In this document: positions 12,161-24,020 of the stretch, in pieces
Position numbering within the stretch: position 1 is the first letter of the stretch
Layout: each line of letters opens with the position of its first letter
Notes under the pieces: model-generated
The model's input: the letters and a program-made list of their open reading frames with translations, nothing else
The model's database searches: none
What the model was told of the DNA's origin: nothing
Program-made: the position numbers and the translations under genes
Source of the DNA: Azolla caroliniana
Taxonomy: Eukaryota > Polypodiophyta
Direction of reading: 5' to 3'
Length of the DNA: 64,000 nucleotides
NCBI GenBank assembly: GCA_043228905.1
Contig: JBHGNT010000001.1
Coordinates: forward strand, 27,156,001-27,220,000

Positions 12161-12916
12161 CTAGGGATCAACAACGAGTCGACTCAAGCCTGAACCGTTT
12201 AGCTAAAACGGCTTAGCGGCTCAGCTCGGCTCATCTCGAGCCTTACCAAACCAACTCAAACTAGTTAAGTTGTTTATCTTATTTAATGATTAGGGTTTAG
12301 AAAGATAGAACTTAGAGAGAGAGAGAGAGAGAGGAAGCCATAGGAAACAATTGTTGCGTGACAAGTCTCCACATAGACGTGAGAGAGAGAGGGAGAGAGA
12401 GAGGGAGCCTACATAATGGAGGACGATGAAGACCTCCTTCTTGTTATATAAATTGTTTCTTCTTTCTGTACATATTGGTGAAAACTTAGTTGAAGCTTCA
12501 ATTCTCTTCAAATTGGACCTAGGACCTAGGACACAACAAGCTCGACGTGAAGGTGGTTGGGGGATGGGCAATAGCAATCAAGAGGTCTGGGAAGGGTTAT
12601 CGACCGATCAATCGTAGTAGTCTACAAAGAGGGAATCGTGGAGGTGGGTCTGGAAGTTGAAGGACTCATCGGTGGTATGACCGAGGGGGTTGGGAGTTAT
12701 GAGGAGGAGGAGAAGAGTAGGAGCAAGTGGCAATGATGTTTTTTGGGTTTCTTCACACCACCAAAGGTTTTTTGTCCCAAACTTGTTTAGGCCAAGCCGC
12801 TTTAACCTAAATCGGTTTAGGGATCGGTTTGGTTTTGGTTTGAGAACCCCACAATGGTTTAGGCTTAATTAGTTTGGCTTGGGTAACCAATTACGCCTAA
12901 ACTAAACCGTTGCCGA
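12161..12916. mobile_element. Unclassified 756-bp insertion in the older LINE
   Basis: This block interrupts the LINE reading frame between KLMKAF and the continuing KAFGKF. It is flanked by an imperfect 13-bp duplication, TTCCGAATGCCTT (12148-12160) and TTCCAAAGGCCTT (12917-12929). It contains GA-rich tracts (12312-12410) and, toward its right end, many GGTTTAG/CTAAACC-type motifs on both strands. No terminal inverted repeats, coding domain or poly-A tail were found, so the class is open: SINE-like, Helitron fragment or other. Confidence 0.55.
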
Positions 12917-13839
12917 TTCCAAAGGCCTTCATAAGCTTTTGTGCATCTCCTAAAGTATTTGCAAAAAACATTACATCATATGCATATAACAAAAGCATAA
13001 TGACTACATTCCCAATGACAACTTCTTCATTTACAAACTTAGCAACCATTTCTTCCAATTCATCAATGTGCGTAGACCAAATAGAGTTGGTGATAGTGGG
13101 CATCCTTGCTTAACACCAATAGTGTTATTGAAAAAATATGAAGTCAATTGCTCATAGGCACACAACATATAACCTTCTCATAGGTTCGGGAATTGCAAGC
13201 ATATATTCACATGGCACCTTGAGTTCTTCCATTCGCCTCCAAAGATGCTCACGAGGTACCATATCAAAAGCTTTTGTGAAGTCTACAAAGCAACAATATA
13301 AACATTTACCTCTAAGGCGACGTTCCTCGATTAATACTGGAAGGGTGATAGTCGAAGGGTGACAAGGTGATCACTATTGTTATGGTGTTATCGAAAGCCA
13401 GTATGTCCATAAGCTCGCTTAACATTTTTTGCAACCCATGCACTTATCTTTGATTTATACATCCAAATAGTTTTGCCATTAGCAAAAAATTATATGAGCA
13501 ATCAAATGCAAGAAAGATGATGATGATGATTGTCTTTCTCATACACACCTTCTTTAAGTTTGACGACGTATGCATAAGGCTGAAGAAATTGGACACTTGC
13601 ATGAAAAGTTGTTCTTCAATGTATCAACCTCATGCTAAGTTCATGCTAAGGTAATTAACCTCATGCTAAGTTCTAACTATCAATGTAAATAAATACTTTC
13701 GTGTAGAGTAGCACCACTCCACCTTGTCAAAAATCCACCTACAAAATAATCATTTGTCTCGTATGGCATGAAACTCCAAATGTTGTAACTCTTCTTGTTG
13801 TGTATTACCTTTTATGTTGCACATGATCAAGTTAGTTTT

Positions 13840-14810
13840 TGAAAACACTATGACACCATTTATCACCTTGTCACTCTTCAAGTGCTAAGGAAAGAAAGTT
13901 GTTTTAAAGGCAAATGATTATATTATTGCTTCATAGACTTCACGAAACCTTTTAATGGGGCGCCTTATTAGCATCATTGGAGACTCATGGAATAATTGGA
14001 CACATCAAGTGAATATATCTTGCGATTTCTCAAATCTATGAGAATATGATATACATGTGTGCATGAAACATGGAATTTGTATTGCCACTTGAAAGTGATA
14101 AAGAGGGTTTCTTATGCATTGATTGATCAAATACAATGGTGGAGAAATTAAATGTTGGTTCCAAGGATGTACCTTTTAGACACATTGGTAACAAACATGG
14201 TTCTTTATGGGTTTGAAATATGGGACGATAGCGTCCCTAAGTTCACTTCGGAAGATTATGAAAATGTTCAAAAGGGATTTTTATTGAAGTTTCTTGAAGT
14301 TGAGCCATAAACGCCATACATATTCCCTCCTTGGCATTAAATCGCTTCCCATTGGCATCGAGGCCATGAAAAGTATTATTTCAAATCACTTCACATTATT
14401 GCAGCTCAAGATTTTCGCATTGAGTGAATGTCTTAGTATTAGTGATGTCTTGGTATTAGTGGAGTTGTATCTTTAAGCCAATATTGTTAACTCAGGGGGT
14501 CCAAATTGGTTTATACTCTATTGATGGCAAGTTGGGGGACAATAGTTATCAAATACTCTCAAGATGCTAACCTTGATTAATCTAGTGAATACTCACTCAT
14601 CCTCATGAAGGTGGCTGATCTTATCAAGAAATTAAATATTGCCTTACAAAGGCTTAAATGTCAAATGCATACACAATTAAGTAAAAGAAAGAGATTACAT
14701 GTAGTAAGTACTAACCCCACCTCAATAAAGTAGAAAAGTCAGAGGCACATACAAAAGGAGGAATGATTAGTTTTGCTAAGTAGTACTTAGCCCTAATCCA
14801 TCAACTCATA

Positions 14811-14855
<45 letters not shown>

Positions 14856-15190
14856 CTCTCTAATGGTCTAGAGCCAACTTTGTTCTATTCCCCTTTTCTT
14901 GGTTTTACATTTAGCCTTAACTACCAATATTGATGTCCAAGTTTTCATGGGTCATGCTATGTACAACAAATACTAATCACAATTGACTTCCTTGGATTGT
15001 ATGGGAAGCAAGAAAAAAGATGCAACATATAAAACAATAGTCTAGAAAATGGGATGCATCGAATCTACGTCCTAATGCATCAATAGATTCCTTTGTAACT
15101 TAGGTTTTTTGCAATACCAACATATCATGGTATGCTAAGTATGTGGAGGCTCACAATTCACGTGCTACATTACATATGTTAACCAAATTA
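13840..15190 (+). mobile_element. Degenerate LINE copy on the plus strand, same family
   Basis: The plus-strand translation shows CFIDFTKPF, then after an internal deletion YLLDTLVTNMVLYGFEIW and ENVQKGFLLKFLEVEP, and further on (from about 14980) WEASKK and NASIDSF. These parallel the old minus-strand LINE at 9640-13500, with many stops and frameshifts. Unrelated sequence, including an (AG)n tract, separates the two halves at roughly 14430-14970. The copy lies head-to-head with the minus-strand element. Confidence 0.7.
14813..14852. repeat. (AG)n microsatellite
   Basis: Uninterrupted AG dinucleotides, about 20 repeats, inside the spacer between the two halves of the plus-strand LINE remnant. 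Confidence 0.97.
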
Positions 15191-15377
15191 ATAATAAATT
15201 TGATCCATTCTACCAAATTCAAATTTTGCTTTTCATCCGCTCCCTAAACACATTCCTCGCATAATCCCCCTGAGCCATCTTGATCACAATATTTATGGGT
15301 AAAATTCTTGAATATTGAGCATCAAGAATCAATTCTATGCATACTATGTAAAAATGTTCACTTCTAGTCCCATAGAT

Positions 15378-15657
15378 CATAGTATGAACCATACGTACCA
15401 TAGGTGCATTCGCATTCATGAATGTTTCAATCATTCGCATAAGAAAAACACCCTCAAAGAATTAAATACCATACTTTTGGATTAACTATTTATTATGAGG
15501 TAAATAAGCCTAAAAAATGGAAAAAAACCCCAAAAAAACTTTTTAAAATGGGGAAAAACAAAAAAATACACAAGAATGTTTGAATAACATTCACATTCGT
15601 TTTCCAACGTAGGAAAACAAATGTTATGCTAGAGGAACACGAATTTTACGTACTATG
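15378..15657 (-). mobile_element. hAT-like MITE, copy 1 (280 bp)
   Basis: A non-coding element with short inverted termini, CATAGTA at the left and TACTATG at the right, flanked by an 8-bp target duplication, CCATAGAT (15370-15377) and GCATAGAT (15658-15665), 7 of 8 matching. The same element is present in the opposite orientation at 46447-46727. An 8-bp duplication is the hallmark of hAT-superfamily insertions. There is no transposase, so it would depend on an autonomous relative elsewhere. It is relatively free of simple repeats apart from A-rich runs near its middle. Confidence 0.85.
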
Positions 15658-15769
15658 GCATAGATCATATTCATGATTTATTAGATGCCATTATGGAATG
15701 TAGGGGTTGAATCCATGATCTTTTGGTTTCCACGGAAGGACTTTATCAATGGACCTACAACCATCTAGC

Positions 15770-16060
15770 ACATTTTTATCATGACATAATATACTAGTGT
15801 TGCAAAAAGCCTCATTCTTGAGGCATTCGTTGATGCCTCATGAAGCAAATGTGAAGCATGATCCTTGTTAGACTCCACATCGATGAGATAGTGAACGACA
15901 TCATATGTAGAGGTGGAGAGGGAATTGACCTATTAGGTACACTTGTTCCCATTCTTCTGCATGTCGTTGACATAATCTTGGTCTCTAAATCCCATGCACA
16001 GCTACAAAGTCATCGCAACTCCTTAGATTGCTTTTGTTGTAAAAAGGGCTCACAGTAACC
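15770..16060 (-). mobile_element. LINE 3'-region fragment on the minus strand
   Basis: The minus-strand translation around 15890-15780 gives HLLHEASTNASRMRLFATL, matching the HLLHDASLDSFVNEAFLQ region of the older LINE at 9640-13500. It is the third piece of that family here. Short and heavily mutated. Confidence 0.55.
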
Positions 16061-19000
16061 TAGGATGATAATTTGGCTTTTTCTTTCCTATATTTCAACC
16101 AATAGATGGTTTTTGGTGTGATATTTGTGGTAAAAGGACGAACTAATGTATACAAAATGAATCATATTCGGTGGAGGCAATAATAGTACACTCATAGTGT
16201 ATGAATAGGCGAGAATAAGATAGGTGCACTAAGCAAGGTAGTGAGGAGACATTACATCCAAACCCAAGGCAAGGCAGGACAACAATACACAAGAAGGAAA
16301 TATAATCATGATAATGAAAGATACCATGAAAGGATATTTATTCAATGATTGTTGTTGACTTGTTAGAGGACAATCTCCTCGATTACATCTTTTATATAAG
16401 TTTATTACTTACCCCAAAACTTAAAGATCCTCATAGGATATCATAGTTGTGACTATCGTGGTCCAAGCACATCAAAACTAATACCTTTTGAATGGTTACA
16501 TACTTCTTAAACAACATTGGATTTAACAACCAAATAGCTAATTGTATCTATATGGCATAGAGGGATAGGGTAATCTTATTGAAATGACCCCTCATATAAC
16601 AATAAATAACAACACTAGACCTTGTGGTCGTAAAAATGACAGGAGAAACCCCTAACGGAAAACGTCAAGTTTCAAACTAAATACGAGTATATACCCTAGA
16701 TGAAAGAGTTAAATTATTAGGATTTGCCTTTTATCAAGAAGTATATGTTTGACCATTAACACTAACGTACTAGTACACAAGAGATCCTTGCATATTATTT
16801 AGTATTTACGACACACGTTCAACATCAAATAATCCTTTTGTTAAATATCAACTTATCTTTCTCACCTTAGGTTAGTAATCATGCTCATTCTCAACTATTA
16901 AACATTTCAGATAAGATTATTTCACATAACCACTTCTTTGTACATAAAATAAGTTGGTATTGATTTGAAGATCACAAATATTCAGATTAAGATAAGCAAC
17001 ATAACATGGCATCATTATGTTTGATGTGAATGATCTTTAGATTGTAGCATGGCTTATTATGCTTGTTGGGCTTTGATGCTTGTGCATTTTTTTCAGAATG
17101 CCATGTTTGAAGAATTTGTGACTATATTTTGCATGATGCAAACACGATAAGGTTGCCTATCATTTCACTATGTACATATGTTTTTTTTCCAAAAAATATA
17201 TGTACATATGTTGTGTTTATGATACTCATAGGTAAGTTAATATAAGAGGAAATATGTTACCACAAGATATGGAAGTTATATGTCCATTCTAACACTTCCC
17301 CTTCAAAAATTGATGAACCTTATTTAGATTTTTGCATACTTTGATCAAAGGTTTTGCCTACACCTCCAAGACAAGTATTGATTCCTATATGCAATCCTAG
17401 AATTATTATTTTTAAACATGCACCAACACCAAAGGTCATAGGGAAGACCATTGTCAAATCCCTTGATTGTGTTGTGTAGAATCAACAATCGACAATGAAG
17501 TAACGATAATGTGATGGTTCTTAGAGTTACATGCATGGGGAGGTAACAAGATCAATAAAGCATTGTTTATGAATCTCTCTCCCCCCCCCCCCCCTAGATA
17601 TGTGAAATTGCAAGCTTGCTATACAACACCTCGTCATATGTGCAACTAAAAGATATTCGACATAGTGGTAAAATGCCCTTTTTTGGGATAACATCTTGTT
17701 TACGTGAAGGGTGATGATCATTGATTGTTCAATCTATGTCATATAAAGTTGCAAACTTTTTTTTTAAATAACATTTTTGTTTCCATCAACTAAAATAAAC
17801 TTATCATTAGCATACTTGACATAGGGTTGTCATACAGGAGGCCTTGTATTAATGATTTCATATCTAAACTTTTCTACTTCCAATTTACAAAAGAAAATAC
17901 AATATTAACACATTTCTCATTTGAGAATTTTTATTGTTTAAGATCTAATCAAGGAGAGGAATGAATTAGATAGCACATTCACATAAAGTACAACGGTATA
18001 AGTAGCTTGCATCTAGTTAGTGGCACCATGACTTAGCATTGTAACGTGGTTTATTTCTCATTAGCTTACTATACTTGGAAAAACATATAGAATAGCATTA
18101 TACAAGAATTTAATTGAAAGTGTGTGAGGCAGTCGTTTCTTGCAACTATGCATCTCTTATTGATAATGTTCGTTATATCATCGAGCAATGGATTATTATA
18201 GTTAATGGAGTTTATGTGCATATGCAATCGCACACTACATTGATGTTACATTCTGCATTGTAATCATTCATGGTCAATATCTCAAAGACCTAAATGAATT
18301 TGACATTGAAACAAATATTTGAAAATGTTGAAACTTGATCCGAAGAAGGCAATCTTCTAATTGTTTATGTTAATTATACAAATGTTTATTGTCACATCAT
18401 GGTTCCAAGTTCCAACCTCTAATGAAAATATAACTATTGAAATATAAAATAGAATCTCATCGTTTCTATACATGTTAAGAGCAAACTTTAAACTCAAGGG
18501 TTTGGAAGCCTACACCCTTTAGCTCTATGAAATTCTTTATAATATTCTCCGAGGTTTAGAGAACTTCACATTTGCTAACCATGAGAAAAGGTTTACCAAA
18601 TGCCTCTTAATTCAAGAATATATCAATACTATATAACCACCTCTTAAGGCCAAAAATAATGACCATGAGCTTCACTTTTTATCAACTTTTCTCCATACTC
18701 TACTCGTTGTGCTACATTTATCCAAAATCACTTGAAAACAATATGGAGCGATTCTATGTTTGTTGCAACATGTAGTATGTATGAGCCTCTACAAAAAGGT
18801 TACAACCCTTCTAATTTTCTTTTATCTATTATAACAAATCCATGAAAATTGTAATTTGTTGAACTCAATATAAGATCATGGGCCCAACTTTGACACAAAT
18901 AACTTACTTCTAATTTGTAGATTCTAACTAGCTCCCCATGCATTGAATGGCAAACAATATATCCATGTGTGTTTTTGCTTATGATATAACACTTTCTATT

Positions 19001-21378
19001 CCCAAATTCTCAATCAAGCATTACTAGAATGCAGAAACTAAAATTGATCCATTCAACAAAATGAGGCCTCAGAGATCGTGGGAATCAATTGTTTGATCCA
19101 TAAAGCTTGCCAATACATCAATGAGCATTAGAAATTTATCTGAATGGAGCTAAAGGACAACTTGCTTTATATAGTGTTTAATGAGAAGGAAGAGTGTGAA
19201 TAGAAAGCCATTGAGATTAACAAGACAAATAGCAAAGTTCCTCCCCAAAGGTATATCCGAGTGCATGTCTCAAAGGTTTTTAAGCGACATGTCCTTTCAT
19301 ATGCTTTAAAAAGTTGATCTAGGAAAGATAGTGTTCAATTCCTTATAATAGAAACTATTGTGCGTTTGCCTTGTACAAACCTTTTTCCCTTTGAGATCAA
19401 CCTTCTAACCATGTGACATGAGACTATGAGGTCTATAATCTTGGAGGTTACGTTGTAGGAATAGTAATGGGCCTACAATAGGTTACTTCCTCCTTCCCAA
19501 CATTTTTAGCAGTGTAACAAGAGAACTAAATGTCGGTGGATGTCATGTTTTGTGTGCAATGGTATGACCTAAGAGTAATTCACACTTCTTATAGGACATA
19601 CGTCCTTTCAAACTTTGCTTTTCTTGATGGTTTATAATCTTGTGCAATGCTTATGCATTAAATACAAGGACAAATGATCAAAATGTCGTTTAGTTATGCC
19701 ACCATTCCCAAAATGTGATACGACTTTACGAACTTCCTAAAGTCCCACACATTTTGGGAAGCCAATAAATTTGAGTACTTGTTGAGATTTGATAATAATG
19801 AACATAGTTATGAGACCCTAGACACCGTCATACAATGTTTTTTCATGTTCCCTCACCAATTCTTCTTGAATTGACGATGAAGTGTGTGACTAAGTATACC
19901 CAAACTTGAGAAGAATGGGACAATTAATTAAACCTTCGGCAATTAGCAAATTAACTACATGTCTTATTATTGAGGATTAAATTAACTGTGTGAGAGAAGG
20001 GAAGAACTGTTGGTGTGATGTGGCTCTACAAATATCAGTACTAAAATGCAAAACTTTTGGAATTTCTTAAACTTGAGGGCATTTTAGTTGAGAAGTTTTT
20101 ATTTTGCCATAAATAATGCAATGCCTTTTTGTGGGTGTGTTTGATAGTGCCCTAGTTAATGACATGGGGTTCCTATGTTGGACAACAGGATTTCATATGG
20201 TTGTGAGAGAGTTGCCATTTCATATGAAGCATCTCCGGGTATAATTTCAACATCTTAATCTTATATTCTAGTTTTCGTATTTCCTCTATCATTTTAAGGC
20301 TTTCCATTCAAAAAATTGTCATGTAATGTTCATGTCAAAGAGGCAATTCATTAATTTTGTCTATGAGGTTCCAATGAGTTTGTAAGTTTTAGGATATCAA
20401 AATAATATGGAACATTGTAGATACTAATTCAAGATTATAAAGGGACAAGGTTGTCTTTGGGAAGAAAATAAGTTTGCAATTGGTGATGGAATTCAGAAAA
20501 TTAAAGGTTTGCACATTCTGTTGGTACTTCACACATAGAAAAGAATGAAATCGCCTCCATTCAATTGGTAAAAGCATCCTCAAGCCACGAGATGTTATAA
20601 AACCCTCAATCCAAGACATATTGCTAATGGGAACAAGGAGTTAATTGAAGATAAAAAAATGTCTTGGAAGGCCTATGAAACTGCCAAAACATTCATTCGT
20701 GTGGGTTAAATATGCATAGGAAAAGGTGATTTGGTAAACTCAAAACTCAAATACATACAAACATAAAAATAAAATTCCAAACCAAAGATAAGGAAGCATA
20801 TCCAAAATGTAGGCAACGTCTATGGCTCGAGTGTGTATAATTGAATGATGAGGATCGAATCATCAACTTATTGTAACATACAAGCATGTTAAAGTCTAAT
20901 CCAAAATTGCTTTCAATCAAGCATATGTGTATTATGTGACATTGGGTTGTGATTAATCATGATGCCCAAAAGTTGTACTTTGGAGAGAAAAAAAAAGCTT
21001 CCGTGTAAAAAAATGTAGAGAAGTAAATGCAGCTAGAGAATAGCATAGAACAAATTTGTTATCATCCACGAGGATACCGAGGTTGACGAATGCAATGGAA
21101 TAAACACATCATCTCGTTTGTGATTCGTTTCTAAGAAGTTCGGGGAGGGGGCAAGGGTTACTACTCTATAGTAAAAAAATTGTATGTGCGAAAATAATGC
21201 ATGTACAATTTTTTTGCTTCACCCTTCTTGATGGAGAGAGAAAGGGATTTCACCCCACCTTGTCCATCAAAAGTGTGGCATAGTGTTTAGGGTTTAACAT
21301 GAACAATGCGGCCAAAAGTGTGGCATTTTTTCGCGGAGCACGTATGGAGTTGAGTGGCAATGGGAGAGATGCCCATAA
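16061..21378. other. Gene-free AT-rich intergenic DNA
   Basis: No open frame with recognisable protein content, no tRNA and no clear repeat pair was found by eye. A 14-base poly-C run (17581-17594) is the only conspicuous simple sequence. The region probably consists of old, unrecognisable repeats. Confidence 0.55.
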
Positions 21379-21430
21379 TGTGTGTGTGTGTGTGTGTGTG
21401 TGTGTGGAGAGAGAGAGAGAGGGGGGGGGG
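21379..21430. repeat. Compound (TG)n-(GA)n-G10 microsatellite
   Basis: TG dinucleotides (21379-21406), GA dinucleotides (to 21420) and a run of ten G follow without interruption. Open frames across it are artefacts of the repeat. Confidence 0.97.
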
Positions 21431-22096
21431 AGATATGAAGATTTTTGGGTGGGCGGGGGTTCGAATTCTCTCAACTTTCAAGAAGGATCCAAACTAACTA
21501 CAATACATAAGGAAGAAATGGGGCTTCTTCTTTTTATGTTTATTAAAAAATCAAAGAAATGATTGAGAAGGGATAGCAGTTAGCAGTAGGAATAGCATAT
21601 ATATATATATACATAATACATATATATGTAGATGGATAGGGGGGCGGGGGGATTGTACGTACGTCAAGGGTTCGATTCCTTGCCACTGACACTTTCTTCA
21701 GACACCATAAATTCAAGAAAAACATTTAATAATGACAAATTAATTAATCAATCCATTTATTTAAAATACAAATAGACAGCCCTTTATTATCCAAATTACT
21801 CTCTCTCTCTCTCTCTCTCTATTTACTTACTTGCCCATCACTTCACGTTTCCTCTTACATTTTGTACGATTTCTTCCTCTTCTTCTTCTTCTTCTTCTTC
21901 TTTTACTATTCATTTCGTCTCACATTTTTATGAAAAATAAAATCCAATTTTGCAGGGAATATTAATGATTATCAAATTTTTATCGAGCAGTGTTTTCCTT
22001 CTTCTTTGCATTATTTACTTCTCGTAATAATTTAGTTGCTTTACCCAAGGCTCTCTTTTTTAGTGTGGATTTTGGGTGCCTTAATGATATATGAAC

Positions 22097-22201
22097 ATGC
22101 ATGCATACATGCATACATGCATATATGTATGTATGTATGTATGTATGTATCTTATGTGTGTGTGTATGGATGTGTGTATGTATATGTATGTATGTATGTA
22201 T
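22097..22201. repeat. (ATGC)n/(ATGT)n/(GT)n compound microsatellite
   Basis: Tetranucleotide ATGCATAC/ATGT arrays merge into GTGT-rich and again ATGT repeats. Frames rich in Met, Tyr, Cys and Val across this region are not genes. Confidence 0.95.
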
Positions 22202-23069
22202 TTGCTCTCTTTCTTCTTCATCTTCTCCTTACAAAACCCATCATGGTTCCTTCTTTTTGTCCACATCGTGATCTCTGTATACCTCCTCATTTAATCCCCT
22301 CATTAATGTGAATCCAATCAATCGAGCTTATGTTGATCTCCTTGTACTTAACAACTAGTTCCCTCGACTGGCTGATTGATCCATCAGTTCCTTTTTGCCC
22401 TCCCATTGTTTCGTTTCTAGCCTAGTTTCCAACAATCTCCGCATTATGTGGTTTTCCCGCGCACCAGAGTAAAGAGCGACTACTCTCTGCTATTGGCAAC
22501 ACCTTATTGGTTGTAAATAGATCCAAGGGTGGACAACAATGACATGGCTAGACATCAACATTGACAATATGGGATGGTTGTGACTTTTGGAATGGATGTT
22601 TCATCTAGAATGCTTGCCATATGGACACAAATGCGTAATTCCTAAGGGGTTTGTTTTACAGACTACAAAAGACCTTGAAAATAGGAATTGTAAAAAACCG
22701 AACTCAACCACCTTAGAAGTCAAGGGTTATCATTGTGTCAAGGGTTATCATTGTATCAAGTGTCTACGAACAATGAACAACTAACTAGTTGCTAAGCTTG
22801 AGTGTGTGATGTGAGATTTGACTCAAACCATTTAGTTGAAAAGAACATGTCGATGCTAGATGAGGGCCTAACATTAGGATGTAGTTGAGCTTATGAGTGC
22901 TACAATTGTAAATACCCAAGAATCCCCCATTTTTTGCATGTATTGTATGTAAGTATGCCAATATATACCTATATATGCACTCATTGGATTGATATAATAT
23001 TAAGACAATCTTAAACTAAGTACATTAACTCTAGACATTAACAATTTAGATGAAGACATATTTCATGAC
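22202..23069. other. Intergenic DNA
   Basis: No coding or RNA feature recognised. TATATA-rich sequence toward 22970 resembles the start of the diverged repeats that follow. Confidence 0.5.
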
Positions 23070-24020
23070 AAGGATGACATACCAATGATTTCCTTGCCCA
23101 ATTGGTGTTTACAAGTTGGTTCACTTTAGGCACTGGGCCTATCACATCATAATCCTAATGTAGTGATAAGAAACTATCATAGTCATTCAGATTACACATC
23201 AATGACTTCATTGGCCTAAAGGACAAATAGATGCAACCTAGGCTACAATTTGGGGACTTGTGGCATGCCTACCATTTTATAGTTCTAAGATAATCATGAA
23301 CAACATGGCATCTAAAACCAGAAATTTGTGGCAATTACTAATGTATATGAAGGATTCCTTGGTTTATATGAAATTATAAAATTTCACTTATACCATCAGA
23401 TTCAAAGATTTTATCCTTTTCTATTGATAAACCTCAAGGTTCCATGTATGTATGTAAAGTATGTGAATACACAGTTATGCATACATGTGAAATACAAAGC
23501 ACACTAGTCAGTCCATCTTCGGCAAGTACATTCCTATCTTAAAATTAATAAATGACTTAGATTTGGGCATGCATATATTGGTTATAATGGATTAAACACC
23601 AATAGCTTCTTTGTCCCAAAGGTGTATACAAATTTATTGCACCCTCGGCTTTGGGACTTGAGGTATCTCTCTTGTTACATACATGCATATTTGTGAATGT
23701 TTGCCCCTCCATAATACAAAATATAAAATAAAATTCAATTATGCAAACATAATTAGGTTGTGAAAATATTGCCTTGTAATGTCAAGTTTTCAAGATTGAG
23801 TCTTTAATAACATGGTGTGAGTGGTAAGGATGGATTGATTCCACAACATAGTGCCCACTGCCATGTGAGTGTATGTGTGTACACTTATTGCATTGATACA
23901 TAGTGAAAAAAAATCAGTCATGATGGATTGCGTGCTAATGACTTCTTGTCAAATGTGTTTCTAAATTGATTCAACTTAAACTTCGGGACTTGCGACATCC
24001 CACATTGTAATCCTATGAAA
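23070..24020. repeat. Diverged repeat family, four local copies
   Basis: A block of about 100 bp with the pattern CAATGACTTCTTTGCCCAAA, GGTGTTTACAA, a GGGACTTG motif and ATAATCCTAA recurs near 23081, 23195, 23597 and 23930 with heavy divergence. A TATG/GTGT-rich stretch with CACTTATTGCATTGAT-like sequence precedes several copies, so the original unit was probably longer. No coding potential. Confidence 0.5.

Larger units (their letters stand above)
9640..13500 (-). mobile_element. Old, inactivated LINE, split by two later insertions
   Basis: Minus-strand pieces of one non-LTR retrotransposon. Reverse transcriptase motifs FVDFTKAFDMVPREHLW and GVKQGCPLSPTLFGL (frameshifted) and the catalytic box, here LLLYAYDV instead of the expected YADD, lie between 13400 and 12930. 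The reading continues at 12160-12061 (KLSVKNSKTK) and then at 10330-9640 with FKYVGLEVPSNHR, KKYLFDTLVTPTLLYG, LPIEIMAMEK and WMQDIKNWFGRRH. The pieces join as a normal LINE ORF2 once the 756-bp block at 12161-12916 and the LINE at 10331-12060 are taken out. Frameshifts, stops and the mutated active site make it dead. No endonuclease domain was recognised upstream of about 13500. Confidence 0.85.

Noticed and set aside
12161-12916. DNA transposon with terminal inverted repeats
   Set aside because: The two ends are not complementary; only the flanking duplication supports insertion.
12897-13362. Functional reverse transcriptase
   Set aside because: The catalytic YADD box reads YAYD and the frame is broken several times; it is only a remnant.
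21250-21562. Several overlapping open frames on both strands
   Set aside because: They are translations of the TG/GA/G compound microsatellite (His-Thr, Cys-Val, Glu-Arg runs) and have no other protein character.
22036-22311. Open frames rich in Met, Tyr, Cys and His
   Set aside because: Produced by ATGT/ATGC tetranucleotide repeats.
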